DNA of 22,500 bases from Monoplex corrugatus (GCA_030674185.1 JAPXFY010002276.1:2501-25000); one strand, 5' to 3'. Positions 1 to 8,607 are shown, counted from the stretch's first letter. Program-made: numbers and translations. The notes: generated from the letters alone by a model not told the origin.

Positions 1-113
1 ACACAGAGACAGAGAGACAATGAGAAACAAAACAGAGAGACAGAGGGAGACAGAGAGACAGAGGGAGACAGAGAGAGCCAAAACAGAGAGACAGACAGAC
101 AGACCAGAGAAAA
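1..113. repeat. Purine-rich simple repeat (GAGACA-like)
   Basis: The stretch is built from imperfect GAGACA and GACAGA words with almost no pyrimidine other than C. It is the purine-strand counterpart of the CT/TGTC tracts further along the window. No open frame of interest is visible. It is probably the edge of a larger GA-rich tract that begins outside the window. Confidence 0.8.
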
Positions 114-176
114 AAGAGTAAAAGTCCCATCCCTAGTTACTGATATTGTAGGAATCCATTTCAGAGTTTTCTTCTC

Positions 177-246
177 TCCACCACCATCACTCTTACCACC
201 ACCACCACCCCTACCACCACCACCACCACCACTACCACCACCACCC
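177..246. repeat. (CCA)n trinucleotide repeat
   Basis: Runs of CCACCA are interrupted by CCT and CTA triplets. There is no reading frame around it that would make it a proline or histidine tract of a gene, so it is called as a plain trinucleotide microsatellite. Confidence 0.85.
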
Positions 247-540
247 TTCAAGGTCCCTCCACCCCATGCCCTCCTTTCCCTGTTCTCCAATCTTTGAGCA
301 AAATGTGGTTGGGAGGGGCCGTCTAGAAAAAATCTGAGAGGAGAATTTGTGAGGCCTGCTCAGGGGACGGTTTTCAATTTGTGGAACAAACTGAACATGC
401 CAGAATAAGGGAAGGGAGACGACCGGTGCAGCACCAGAGCTGTCAGCAGAATGACGGGACTTGGCCCTTTAAGTTTTGATGACGACATCGTCTCGTGGAG
501 ACCAAAAATGGTGAGGTCACATGCCAGGAAAGAAAAAGAA
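247..540. other. Non-repetitive intergenic DNA, nothing recognised
   Basis: Mixed-composition DNA with no long open frame, no RNA gene and no match to other parts of the window that I can see. It is one of the few stretches here that is neither simple repeat nor an obvious transposon. Confidence 0.5.
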
Positions 541-633
541 TCTAAAGTTGGGGAAATTGGGGTGGAGTAGGGTGGAGGTGGGGTGGGGGAATTAGAGGGA
601 GGGGGTGTAGGGTGGGGGTGGATTTAGGATAAA
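541..633 (+). other. G-rich tract with G-quadruplex potential
   Basis: The plus strand carries many closely spaced runs of three to five G, separated by short loops (GGGTGGAGG, GGTGGGGTGGGGG and GGGAGGGGG patterns). That spacing is typical of sequences able to form intramolecular G-quadruplexes. No gene is adjacent, so any regulatory role is unknown. Confidence 0.6.
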
Positions 634-668
634 TGGATGAGGCCAAAATAGCGGGCTTGACAGAGAAG

Positions 669-697
669 TGTGTGTGTGTGTGTGTGTGTGTTGAGTC

Positions 698-748
<51 letters not shown>

Positions 749-763
749 TTTGTGAGTGTGTGT
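669..763. repeat. GT/CA microsatellite, 3' flank of the retrotransposon
   Basis: Mostly pure GT dinucleotides with a few interruptions (TTGAGTCTGTAT, AGTTTGTGAG). It directly abuts the 3' end of the minus-strand retrotransposon. With the GT tract starting at 6658 it was probably a single microsatellite before the insertion. Confidence 0.9.
752..763 (+). repeat. Candidate target-site duplication, 3' side
   Basis: GTGAGTGTGTGT is present here and again at 6658-6669, exactly flanking the retrotransposon. The repeat includes the non-GT interruption GAG, which makes chance agreement less likely than for pure GT. GT tracts do contain other GAG interruptions, for example near 6712, so it is a strong candidate and not proof. 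Confidence 0.65.
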
Positions 764-1039
764 TCGTTCGTTGCTTGATTTAACGTCTTTTCACTATAAG
801 TGATATTAGACGGGGAAAAATGGCATGGAGGATGAAATAAGGGGGGGGGGGGTGTGGAGGGGAGAGGGGAACAGAGTAAGGGACGTAAAAAAAATTAAAA
901 GGAAGCGGCAAGGTCTTAAGAAAAAGGATATGGATGAACAGAGAAATGAAACTAGAACAACGCTAACATCAATAATGTAAAAGAAAAATCGTCATAAAAA
1001 CAAAACAAAACAAAAATAATCATAATTATAATAATAATC
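764..1039 (-). other. 3' UTR and terminal tail of the retrotransposon
   Basis: On the minus strand it runs from the ORF2 stop through AT-rich sequence and a run of 11 to 12 C (841-852 on the plus strand) to a terminal block that ends in short GAAC repeats (762-773). The segment near 777-815 reads GTCTAATATCACTTATAG then AAAAGACGTTAAATC in the sense direction, a likely reverse transcriptase recognition end. The T-rich tracts at 1001-1035 are ordinary for such UTRs. Confidence 0.7.
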
Positions 1040-4000
1040 TTAAAGTAACGCATTAACAGGACTGTGAACCAATGATTCTGAAATTTTAACTAACAAAACT
1101 TGATCCGATGCTACTTCTTTAAAATGCGTTTCAAGATAGTTTCCTTGTGTAAACGTCTTTGGTAAAAAGGAACGAAGCTTTCTGCAGTAAAACAAACAGT
1201 GATACAATGTGAATTGTTCGCCACAAATACATAAAACGTTGTTACAATATTTTGTTTTCAAAGCGTTCAGTTGAATGCGAAAATATGTCATAACAATTAA
1301 TCTCAAATGATATAACGAGGAATACTGCAAATTTTTACAGATATTTTGAACTGAAAGTTTGATTCTTTTTTGAGACACAAATTTTTCATTTAAATGTTCA
1401 TGAAATCGAATCCATGATGCTAATTCTAGCGAGTTGTAAGCTTCTTTTACCGAGGTGTTAACATGTAATTCTATGGAATTTTCAGAATGGAGGGCACCGG
1501 ATTTAGCTGCTCTGTCAACTACGTTGTTGCCATGAAGACCAACATGAGAAGGCACCCAGCATAAATTGATTTCCGAACCATTTATCTTTAAACAATGTAT
1601 TAGATGATTTGCCTCAATAATTAAGTCAGGTCTTGTGTCTGTATCAAAAGACTGTAAGGCATATAATACAGATTTTGAATCAACAAAGAGAACTACTTTG
1701 AATGACACAGGCCGAAGGCTTATTAAATAATGCAACGCTTGAACAACAGCGACCAATTCTGCTGTATATATAGATACATTTGCCCCAATGAAAAAGGACT
1801 TTTTAATGTTAAATTTTGGAACATAAAAGGCTGCTCCAGCGCTCTGGTTTGCTAAGACTGACCCATCGGTAAAAATGTGGAGGTGGGTACTGTACTTTTC
1901 ATCGATGTGTTCACAAGCTGTGGATAGCGTAATGTTGACATTATCATCTTTTTTAACTTTTGCATAATCGAGATCAAATGTGGCATTTAGCATTTCCCAT
2001 GTAGGGATAGGCGTTATCGTTGGTTTCTCAGCAATTTCATCCATTGTTATGTTGGACTGTTTGATCAGGCCAGATATGTAAGTTGCGGCTGTAATTTGTG
2101 ATGAAATATTTTTTGCTCGTTTTGGAAAGTCAGTATCAGACCTGATCTTAATTTCTTTGCTCACAAAATTATCCACTTGTGAAGTAGTTCTAATTGCAAA
2201 CTTTGCTGTAGCTAACTCACGATGGTTGTTTAAAGGTAGAATTCCAGCAACTTTGTACGTTTCCAGAGTAGAAGCATGAGTTGGTACACCTAGTGCAATT
2301 TTAAGACTTTTGCAGTCCAAGCTCTGAATCTTTTTTAGTAAATATTTGGGTGCATTGAAGAAAACTTCTTGCGCGTAGGATAATTTAGACCTGACCAGCG
2401 CTGTTGACAGATGAATCAGTACATTTGTATCCATTCCCCAGGGTAATTTGCTTATTATCTTTAGAAAATTTAAGGTTTTTCGCGCTTTTGTTAAAATATA
2501 ATCAAAATGGACATTCCAGCTTAATTTGGACGTGATGTAAACTCCCAGGAATTTTACGACCTGTTTGTAATTTAACACTTCACCAAGCAATTTGAAAATA
2601 GGCAAGTTATTTGAGTTACCACCAGGATCAAACAGCATCATGTTAGTTTTTTCTGCTGACAACGACAGCCCATTTTCTAACATATAGTTTCCAAGATTAT
2701 CAAGATCAATTTGATACAACTTCCTGATGTAATTTCGCGTTCTCTGTGGAGTTGTCTTTTTTAAAGTGATATTCATCCAAGTGCATATATCATCAGCGTA
2801 CTGTACTAAAACAACACGATTTGAAAGAGCTTTAGGAAGATCCTGTATAAGGATATTAAATAAAATAGGTGCTATCACTGAACCTTGTGGAATCCCCATG
2901 TCGAGGCATCGTGAAGAAGAATAACTAGCTCCCACTCTTGCCTGAATTGTTCTATTAGCTAAAAAAGATTTAATGTAATTGAACATATTGCCCGATAAAC
3001 CAACAGATTTTAGCTTGAACAATAAACGTTTATGCCAAACTTGATCGTAAGCTTTTTTCACATCAAAGAAAGTAGCTAAAACACTTTTTCTGCGGGCAAA
3101 CTGTTGTTTGATCTGAGTTGTAAGTTTAACTAGGTGCTCAACTGCGGATCTTCCTTTTCTAAAACCTGCCTGGTTTACCGGAATAACGTTATTTTTATCA
3201 CAGTAGTGTAAAAGTCTGTTTAAGACCAATCTTTCCATTAGTTTGCTTGTGTGGGACGTTAAAGCAATAGGTCTGTAACTGTTTTTATCGGTTTTCGATT
3301 TTCCTGTTTTTAAGATTGGTATAACTATAGACTTTTGCCAGATTTGTGGCACAGTTCCAGTAACCCAGCATTTCTGCAAAATTTTGTGTAGGAAAATAAG
3401 GTAGTTTTCAGGGAGATGTTTAATCATTTCAGTCGAAACTGCATCAACACCTACCGAACTCTTTTTGTTGTGTAGAGACAGTACTGTGTTTTTTAGCTCT
3501 TCTAAGGTGATTGGAGAATTAAACCAGAGATCATTCTGTGGTACTGGATCAGTGTAGATTGGGTTGTAATCTTCCATTTCTCTGTGATGTTTGCAGTCAG
3601 GAGATAAACCTTCAACTTTACTGTTTTTGGCGAACAGATCCACAAAAGTTTCTGCTTTGTCCATGTCTGAAGGAAATGTGTTACATGTTTCAATCATTAT
3701 CGGACACCTAGGTAAGTTGGTTCCATCCTTCATTTGTTTCATTTTCGTCCAGACTTTATGGAAATCTTTGAAATCTGAAATTTCTTTTGTGCAGAATGAT
3801 GCCCAATAATCTTTCTTTGCTTCAGCAATGATTTTGTTACATTGGATGTTAGCTTTTTTCATTTCGACATGATCCTCAGGTTTCCGGCTTTTGATGTAGA
3901 TTTTGAATTTCTCCCTTTTATATTGAACTGCTTTCTCACATGCCTCTGTCCACCAAACATTACCCAATCGATTATTTGATCTAGAAGATTTGAGTTTCGG

Positions 4001-4879
4001 AATCGATAGGTCTGCAGCGGCTAAAATTGACTCTTGGAATTTAGAAAACATAATGTCTACATTTTCACTTTCATAATGTCTGTAATCTTGATTAGCTAGA
4101 GCAGTTCGAAATAAGGACCAGTCAGAACGCTTGTAATTATATTTTGGAATAATTTCAGGAGAGCTGTCTTTCATCCTGATGTTTTTGTCAGTTATGGTTA
4201 TGATGATAGGTAGGTGATCGCTTCCCAAAGTGTCTCTGTGAGTTTCCCAGGTACAGGATGGTGCTAATTCTGGTGAGATTAGAGACAAATCGATGGCTGT
4301 TGCCCTGTGTTTGGAAACATCAGGGATCCTAGTGACACTACCATCATTTAGAAGGTAAAGCGAACTATCAACGATATTTTCTACCAAACGATTGCTCGTA
4401 ACAGTAGAACAGTTCTTTTCCCAAAATGGGGAGTGGGAATTAAAGTCTCCACCTATTAGCCATTTACCACGCTGCTGATCTTGGATAGTGCGCAGCCATT
4501 CTGTGTTGTGGTCATTTGGACCTGTTGGTAGGTAGACTGACAAAACGTTAATGTTTAGAGAATTGCTTAATTGGACAGTGGCAGCACAAGCATGCAAATC
4601 TTCGCTTGATTTCAAAACTGGGGAAGTAAGTAAGCAGTATTGTAACTCTTTGAGTATATAAATCGCGGTGGATACCTTCTTCCCGTGATTCCCACATTCA
4701 TAGACTGGAGGATAATAATAATTGGGGAAATTGGGAAGCTTGGTAGCGACAACATTCATCGACTGTAGAATCAAAATTTCACACCTATTTGATGCTAGGA
4801 AATGCTCCAAGTAAGCCGAATTGGTGGAAAGGGATCTACAATTCCATTGCAAAAACTTGACTTGGGATTGTTTTCGCAT
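1040..4879 (-). CDS. LINE ORF2: endonuclease, reverse transcriptase, RNase H
   Basis: An intact 1279-aa polyprotein that would nick target DNA and copy the element RNA in the nucleus by target-primed reverse transcription. Residues 5-230 form an APE-like endonuclease (QWN at 11-13, GGDFN at 143-147, GSDH at 219-222). Residues about 475-790 are the reverse transcriptase: SYRPIAL (534-540), FRKGRS (573-578), FFDVKKAYD with D606, GIPQGSVIAP (672-681) and YADD (694-697). Residues 1000-1130 are RNase H with all four acidic residues: D1005, E1041, D1067 and D1122, plus WVPSHVG at 1108. The C-terminus carries a Cys/His cluster (C1212, C1217, C1219, H1227, C1228, C1232) like that of I-clade proteins. 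Oddity: where the endonuclease metal-binding Glu is expected (LQE), residue 40 is Ser (LQS). The start is the first ATG after an in-frame TAA at 4892-4894. No frameshift or stop is present. The family call is secure; the exact clade is inferred. Confidence 0.95.
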   Translation of the reverse strand: MRKQSQVKFLQWNCRSLSTNSAYLEHFLASNRCEILILQSMNVVATKLPNFPNYYYPPVYECGNHGKKVSTAIYILKELQYCLLTSPVLKSSEDLHACAATVQLSNSLNINVLSVYLPTGPNDHNTEWLRTIQDQQRGKWLIGGDFNSHSPFWEKNCSTVTSNRLVENIVDSSLYLLNDGSVTRIPDVSKHRATAIDLSLISPELAPSCTWETHRDTLGSDHLPIIITITDKNIRMKDSSPEIIPKYNYKRSDWSLFRTALANQDYRHYESENVDIMFSKFQESILAAADLSIPKLKSSRSNNRLGNVWWTEACEKAVQYKREKFKIYIKSRKPEDHVEMKKANIQCNKIIAEAKKDYWASFCTKEISDFKDFHKVWTKMKQMKDGTNLPRCPIMIETCNTFPSDMDKAETFVDLFAKNSKVEGLSPDCKHHREMEDYNPIYTDPVPQNDLWFNSPITLEELKNTVLSLHNKKSSVGVDAVSTEMIKHLPENYLIFLHKILQKCWVTGTVPQIWQKSIVIPILKTGKSKTDKNSYRPIALTSHTSKLMERLVLNRLLHYCDKNNVIPVNQAGFRKGRSAVEHLVKLTTQIKQQFARRKSVLATFFDVKKAYDQVWHKRLLFKLKSVGLSGNMFNYIKSFLANRTIQARVGASYSSSRCLDMGIPQGSVIAPILFNILIQDLPKALSNRVVLVQYADDICTWMNITLKKTTPQRTRNYIRKLYQIDLDNLGNYMLENGLSLSAEKTNMMLFDPGGNSNNLPIFKLLGEVLNYKQVVKFLGVYITSKLSWNVHFDYILTKARKTLNFLKIISKLPWGMDTNVLIHLSTALVRSKLSYAQEVFFNAPKYLLKKIQSLDCKSLKIALGVPTHASTLETYKVAGILPLNNHRELATAKFAIRTTSQVDNFVSKEIKIRSDTDFPKRAKNISSQITAATYISGLIKQSNITMDEIAEKPTITPIPTWEMLNATFDLDYAKVKKDDNVNITLSTACEHIDEKYSTHLHIFTDGSVLANQSAGAAFYVPKFNIKKSFFIGANVSIYTAELVAVVQALHYLISLRPVSFKVVLFVDSKSVLYALQSFDTDTRPDLIIEANHLIHCLKINGSEINLCWVPSHVGLHGNNVVDRAAKSGALHSENSIELHVNTSVKEAYNSLELASWIRFHEHLNEKFVSQKRIKLSVQNICKNLQYSSLYHLRLIVMTYFRIQLNALKTKYCNNVLCICGEQFTLYHCLFYCRKLRSFLPKTFTQGNYLETHFKEVASDQVLLVKISESLVHSPVNALL

Positions 4880-5292
4880 TGCTGATATTGGTTAATCTCC
4901 AACTTTCTATTAACTGTTATTTATTGTCGATAATAATGAATACTTTGATTTTCTGTGTCCAGGAGAACTGGACAGAAAGAAAATTACGTAATTACTTAGA
5001 CTACGAAGTAAAGAAAACAAAATTGTAGCAAAATCAATAAAAAGAAAATTACATAGTCCAACGAACGAATAACTTGTATAGGTGATAATAGATTACAAGG
5101 GATAACAAATAACCAAAAATCAAAATAATGGCATTCACGTCTTCAAATGTACAGAGTGTATAGTCTGACCGAGTCTTGATAGTCGGACTAAAACCTAGTT
5201 ATTGTTTATTTTCAGCAGAAGAAATGTCAGAGATGACGAGGAAAAAGTCCTGTGACATGAACATTAAGTATTGTATATGTAATACTGTTATT
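4880..5292 (-). other. 413-nt spacer between ORF1 and ORF2
   Basis: Non-coding in the sense direction: the ORF2 frame is closed by a TAA four codons upstream of its ATG, and I see no ORF joining the two genes. Many LINEs have overlapping or closely spaced ORFs, so this is a long gap. It contains a short imperfect hairpin (5161-5170 with 5180-5189, one mismatch and one wobble). How ORF2 is translated across it cannot be read from the sequence. Confidence 0.7.
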
Positions 5293-6579
5293 TCAAAACA
5301 TATTATACGGCCACCATGGTGTGTAGTTGTCAAAAGGGTGGTACTGTCCTCTGGAGAATCTGGAAGGGTGTAGCTGTGATGATCTTGATCTTGATGTTCT
5401 CCTTGGAGTCTCCCAAAATAGGTCTCGAATGTGTCTTCCAAGATTTCCTGCAATGATGCTACTTCCTCTGGTGGTGGGGTGAATGTCGTCTTTTAGAAAT
5501 TGTTGAGTGGTACGAAGGTTCTCATGTGATACAAAAGAAATATTTTTCATATCAACAAGTTCAGCAGATAGAAAAGCGTTGAACAGATTTCGTTGAACCT
5601 CCATTCGGGCCTGCCGTACAGGGGCAACCTTACTAACGACTAGTTTAGATTTTGGATGTTCTTGTGCTATTTGTTTTATGCCTGAAGCGAGATGTTTAGT
5701 TGTTGCAGGGAGATCTTTGCTGTTCAATTCATGCACACCACAGTGAAAAACAATACAGTCTGCTGAATCATCAAATTTGGAAAAGGCCATATCTAATGAG
5801 CTTTTAATGTTATGAGGGTCGTTCACAGGGCACGAGTCTCCTTCAAAACCGTAAGATCGTCCCAGTCTTCTTGAGTTGACACCTTTCAACACAGAATCGT
5901 GGACAGTGAGAACGTACGGAAGATCGTGGGTCTTTTTATGTTGTTTTGAAATATTTTCAGAACGGGATGGTGTAGGCCTATGTTTGGGAAGCGAAATGAC
6001 GTCTTTAGTTGGTATGACGTCATGACGTTGTTCTTTCTTGTTTTTTATTTTATTTTCAGGCACTTTTGTTGCTTGCTGTTTAGTTTTGCTGCTGGGTTTT
6101 AGTGCCTTGAGGTTTCGGGTCTGTTTGTCGTCCTGCTTGCTTGTGTGGTTTTGTTTCAGTGCCTCAGCGTAGGTGGGATGTGTGTCATGTAGATCCGTCT
6201 GTGTGTGACAGTTACGGGTTGTCATGGTGATGTTCTTTTTTTGCTGGTTAGTGAGTAGAGTAAGGACCGTCTTTTCAAGAGAATTGACTTGGTCCCGCAG
6301 AGCCAGTATGATGTTTTTTAGTTCTGCCGTACTCACGCAGTCCGCCGAGCTGGGAAGAGGCGCTGTGCAGGTTGTCCCACTCTGCGTGTCAGTGGGAGTC
6401 GTGGTCGGTGCACCAGATGTAGCGTTAGGCCTAGCGTCAGACTCGGGGACTGTCGATTTCGGGTCCTTTTCAGTCTCTGCTCCCGCGGCACTGGACGATA
6501 TCTTCTCTCCATCAGCCTTGCCCTCTGATGCGTCTTCTTGTTTCTTTTGGGCAAGGTGGCCTCTTCTCGTTCTTGTCAT
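5293..6579 (-). CDS. LINE ORF1 with SGNH/esterase-like domain
   Basis: A 428-aa protein, the first ORF of the element and the presumed RNA-binding or chaperone partner of ORF2. Residues 1-80 are low-complexity, rich in charged residues, Ser, Thr and Pro. Residues about 85-116 have heptad-like Leu/Ile spacing suggesting a coiled coil for oligomerisation. Residues 120-215 are strongly basic and probably bind nucleic acid. Residues about 220-390 resemble the SGNH hydrolase fold: block I as VHDSV (D228, S229), block III as CGVHELN (G281, N286) and block V as DDIHP (D365, H367), giving a plausible Ser-Asp-His set. The tail is rich in Arg, Ser and aromatics. I see no CCHC zinc knuckle, which ORF1 proteins of classical I, jockey and R1 elements usually have. 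Esterase-type ORF1 is best known from CR1-group elements. The SGNH call is made by eye from the motif blocks. Confidence 0.8.
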   Translation of the reverse strand: MTRTRRGHLAQKKQEDASEGKADGEKISSSAAGAETEKDPKSTVPESDARPNATSGAPTTTPTDTQSGTTCTAPLPSSADCVSTAELKNIILALRDQVNSLEKTVLTLLTNQQKKNITMTTRNCHTQTDLHDTHPTYAEALKQNHTSKQDDKQTRNLKALKPSSKTKQQATKVPENKIKNKKEQRHDVIPTKDVISLPKHRPTPSRSENISKQHKKTHDLPYVLTVHDSVLKGVNSRRLGRSYGFEGDSCPVNDPHNIKSSLDMAFSKFDDSADCIVFHCGVHELNSKDLPATTKHLASGIKQIAQEHPKSKLVVSKVAPVRQARMEVQRNLFNAFLSAELVDMKNISFVSHENLRTTQQFLKDDIHPTTRGSSIIAGNLGRHIRDLFWETPRRTSRSRSSQLHPSRFSRGQYHPFDNYTPWWPYNMF

Positions 6580-6657
6580 ATTGGGCCTTTTACACGTTTT
6601 CTCCGACAGCTGAAAATTTGTTAGTTAGGTGTCTCCGCCATCTTGAATTTCCGTGTC
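6580..6657 (-). promoter_or_regulatory. Element 5' UTR with YY1-like site (internal promoter)
   Basis: Only 78 nt separate the element's 5' edge from the ORF1 ATG. Starting 12 nt inside the edge, the sense strand reads CAAGATGGCGG (6645-6635), which matches the YY1 consensus. Human L1 has a YY1 site at a comparable place that fixes its transcription start. Because LINEs must carry their promoter downstream of the start, this is the best promoter candidate. The motif contains an ATG upstream of the ORF1 ATG, which could affect initiation. Function is inferred by analogy. Confidence 0.55.
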
Positions 6658-6669
6658 GTGAGTGTGTGT
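6658..6669 (+). repeat. Candidate target-site duplication, 5' side
   Basis: GTGAGTGTGTGT, identical to 752-763 and immediately next to the element's 5' end. It sets that end at 6657, so the element begins GACACGGAAATT on the minus strand. Confidence 0.65.
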
Positions 6670-6679
6670 GTGTGTGTGT

Positions 6680-6713
<34 letters not shown>

Positions 6714-7025
6714 TGTGTGGAGTCTGAGTGTGTGTGTGTATGTGTATTGTGTGTGTGTGTGTGTGTGTGTGTGGTGTGCATGTGTGTGTGTGTGTGTGTG
6801 TTTGTATGTGTGTGTGTGTGGTTATTTTTCTGGGTGTGCATGTGTGTGTGTGTGTCTGTGTGTGCGTTTGTGTGCGTGCGTGTATGTGTGTCTCTCTCTA
6901 TCTGTGCGTGCGTACGTGCCTGCTTGTGTGTGCGTACGTGCGTGCGTGCGTGCGTGCGTGAGTGGGTGAGTGTGTATGTGTATGTGTGTGTGTGTGTGTG
7001 TGTGCGTGAGTTAGTGCGTGTGTGT

Positions 7026-7090
<65 letters not shown>

Positions 7091-7108
7091 AGTTAGTGCG
7101 TGTGCGTC
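6658..7108. repeat. Long GT/CA microsatellite, 5' flank of the retrotransposon
   Basis: About 450 bp of GT with GTGC, GTAT and CGTG variants. It includes an internal duplication of about 82 bp: TGTGCGTGAGTTAGTGCGTG occurs at 7001 and again at 7083. The Cys-Val-rich open frames across it are translations of the repeat. It passes directly into the CT tract at 7109. Confidence 0.95.
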
Positions 7109-7251
7109 ATGGCTCTCTGTCTCTGTCTGTCTCGGTCTCTGTCTGTCTGTCTGTGTCTCTCTCTCTCTCTTTCTCTCTCTGTCTCTGTCTCATTCTCTCC
7201 TTCCCTCCCTCCCACTCTTCTTATCTCTCTGTTTGTCTGTCTGTCTCTCCC

Positions 7252-7282
<31 letters not shown>

Positions 7283-7310
7283 GTCTCTCTCTGTGTCTCC
7301 CTCCCTCCTC

Positions 7311-7677
7311 TTCTAACGTAGATTGGAACTTTGGCTCTCACCTTTCCGACACAGACCCTCACATAACTGGATCATGATCAACCAAAAGACCAAACACACC
7401 ATCAGGACACAAGTCCACGGCCTCAGGATTACAAGTACGGTGTGCTGTTTTCTGTGTCTGCACACGGATGACTCACAACTTGTGGCACTTCAACACTAAA
7501 TCGTAATTCAACCCTTGACTGTCAGCCACAACCACTAGTGGTCCTCCTTTGTGTGAAAGATAAAAATTCCATCAGCTGGAGAATGTATTCCGTCACATGA
7601 AGAATGGAGATCTTTTCCACTGTGCTCTAAGGTCGCTGGGATTTATGTTATAATTACGGATCTACCAAATCATTTCT
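7311..7677 (+). repeat. Satellite core, unit 1
   Basis: Begins TTCTAACGTAGATTGGAAC and ends CTACCAAATCATTTCT. It carries the 12-bp perfect palindrome ACCACTAGTGGT at 7531-7542 and a GATCATGATC palindrome near 7370. It is somewhat more diverged than units 3 and 4, with ACATAACTGG where the others have AACCAC. Confidence 0.9.
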
Positions 7678-7790
7678 CTGTTTCTGTCTTTCTGTCTCTG
7701 TCTCTGTCTCTCTATCTCTCTGAAGTCTGATGTCTGAAGTCTCTCTCTGTTTCTCTGTCTCTGTCTCTCTATCTCTCTTTCTTTCTTTCC

Positions 7791-7833
<43 letters not shown>

Positions 7834-8151
7834 TTCTTTCTATCTCTCTTTCACTTTTCTCTCCTATTCATTCTGTTTCTCTCTCTTTCTCTCTCTTTCC
7901 TTCTCTGCTCTGTCTCTGTCTCTGTCTGTCTCTGTCTCTCTCTTCTTTCTTTCTCTCTCTCTTTCTCTCTCTCTCTTTCCTTCTCTCTTTCTATCTCTTT
8001 CTCTTTCTTTCCTTCTCTGCTCTGTCCCTGTCTCTGTTTCTCTCTCTCCCTGCTCTTTCTCTCTTTCTCTATCTCTCTCTCTCTTTCCCAATCTCTCTCT
8101 TTCTTTCTCTCTCTCTCTCTCTGACTCTCTCCCTCCCTCTCTCTCTCTTTC

Positions 8152-8519
8152 TTCTAACGCAGATTGGAACCTTGGCTCTCACCTTTACAACACAGATCCT
8201 CAAACCACTGGATCATGATCAACTAAAAAACCAAAACACACCATCAGGACACAAGTCCACGGCCTCAGGATTACAAGTACGGTTTGCTGTTTTATGTGTG
8301 TGCACACGGATGACTCACAACTTGTGGCACTTCAACACCAAATCGTAATTCAACCATTGACTGTCAGCCACAACCACTAGTGGTCCTCCTTTGTGTGAAA
8401 GATAAAAATTCCATCAGCTGGAGAATGTATTCCATCACATGAAGAATGGAGATCTTTTCCACTGTGCTCTACGGTCGCTGGGATTTATGTTCTAACTACG
8501 GATCTACCAAATCATTTCT
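8152..8519 (+). repeat. Satellite core, unit 2
   Basis: Aligns end to end with unit 1. ACCACTAGTGGT is at 8373-8384. It has small private differences such as TTTACAACACAG early in the core and CATCACATGAAG near its end. Confidence 0.9.
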
Positions 8520-8569
8520 CCATCTCTGTGTATCTGTGTCTATGTCTCTTGTCTCTCTCTGTCTCTCTG

Positions 8570-8607
<38 letters not shown>

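Larger units (their letters stand above)
764..6657 (-). mobile_element. Full-length I-like non-LTR retrotransposon (LINE)
   Basis: A 5.9-kb element in minus orientation with the standard LINE order: 5' UTR (6657-6580), ORF1 (6579-5293), spacer, ORF2 (4879-1040) and 3' UTR (1039-764). ORF2 has an APE-type endonuclease, a reverse transcriptase and an RNase H domain. An RNase H is characteristic of the I superfamily (I, Nimb, Ingi, Loa) and of some R1-related lineages, and is absent from typical CR1, L1 and RTE elements. A Nimb-like affiliation is my guess. The 3' end is not poly(A) but a short GAAC-type repeat (read on the minus strand), as in many I-like elements. A perfect 12-bp direct repeat flanks it. 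Both ORFs are uninterrupted, so the insertion is probably young and may still be competent, apart from the endonuclease oddity described under ORF2. Confidence 0.9.

Noticed and set aside
6224..6613. 129-codon open frame on the plus strand opposite ORF1
   Set aside because: It is the antisense shadow of the well-supported ORF1, and no homology is visible.
6528..7091. Cys/Val-rich open frame of 187 codons on the plus strand
   Set aside because: It overlaps the ORF1 start antisense and then runs through the GT microsatellite. Composition alone explains it.
7311..7677. Satellite core as a tRNA-derived SINE
   Set aside because: I looked for A-box and B-box promoter motifs and a 3' tail repeat and saw none. 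The core occurs only as part of the tandem unit.
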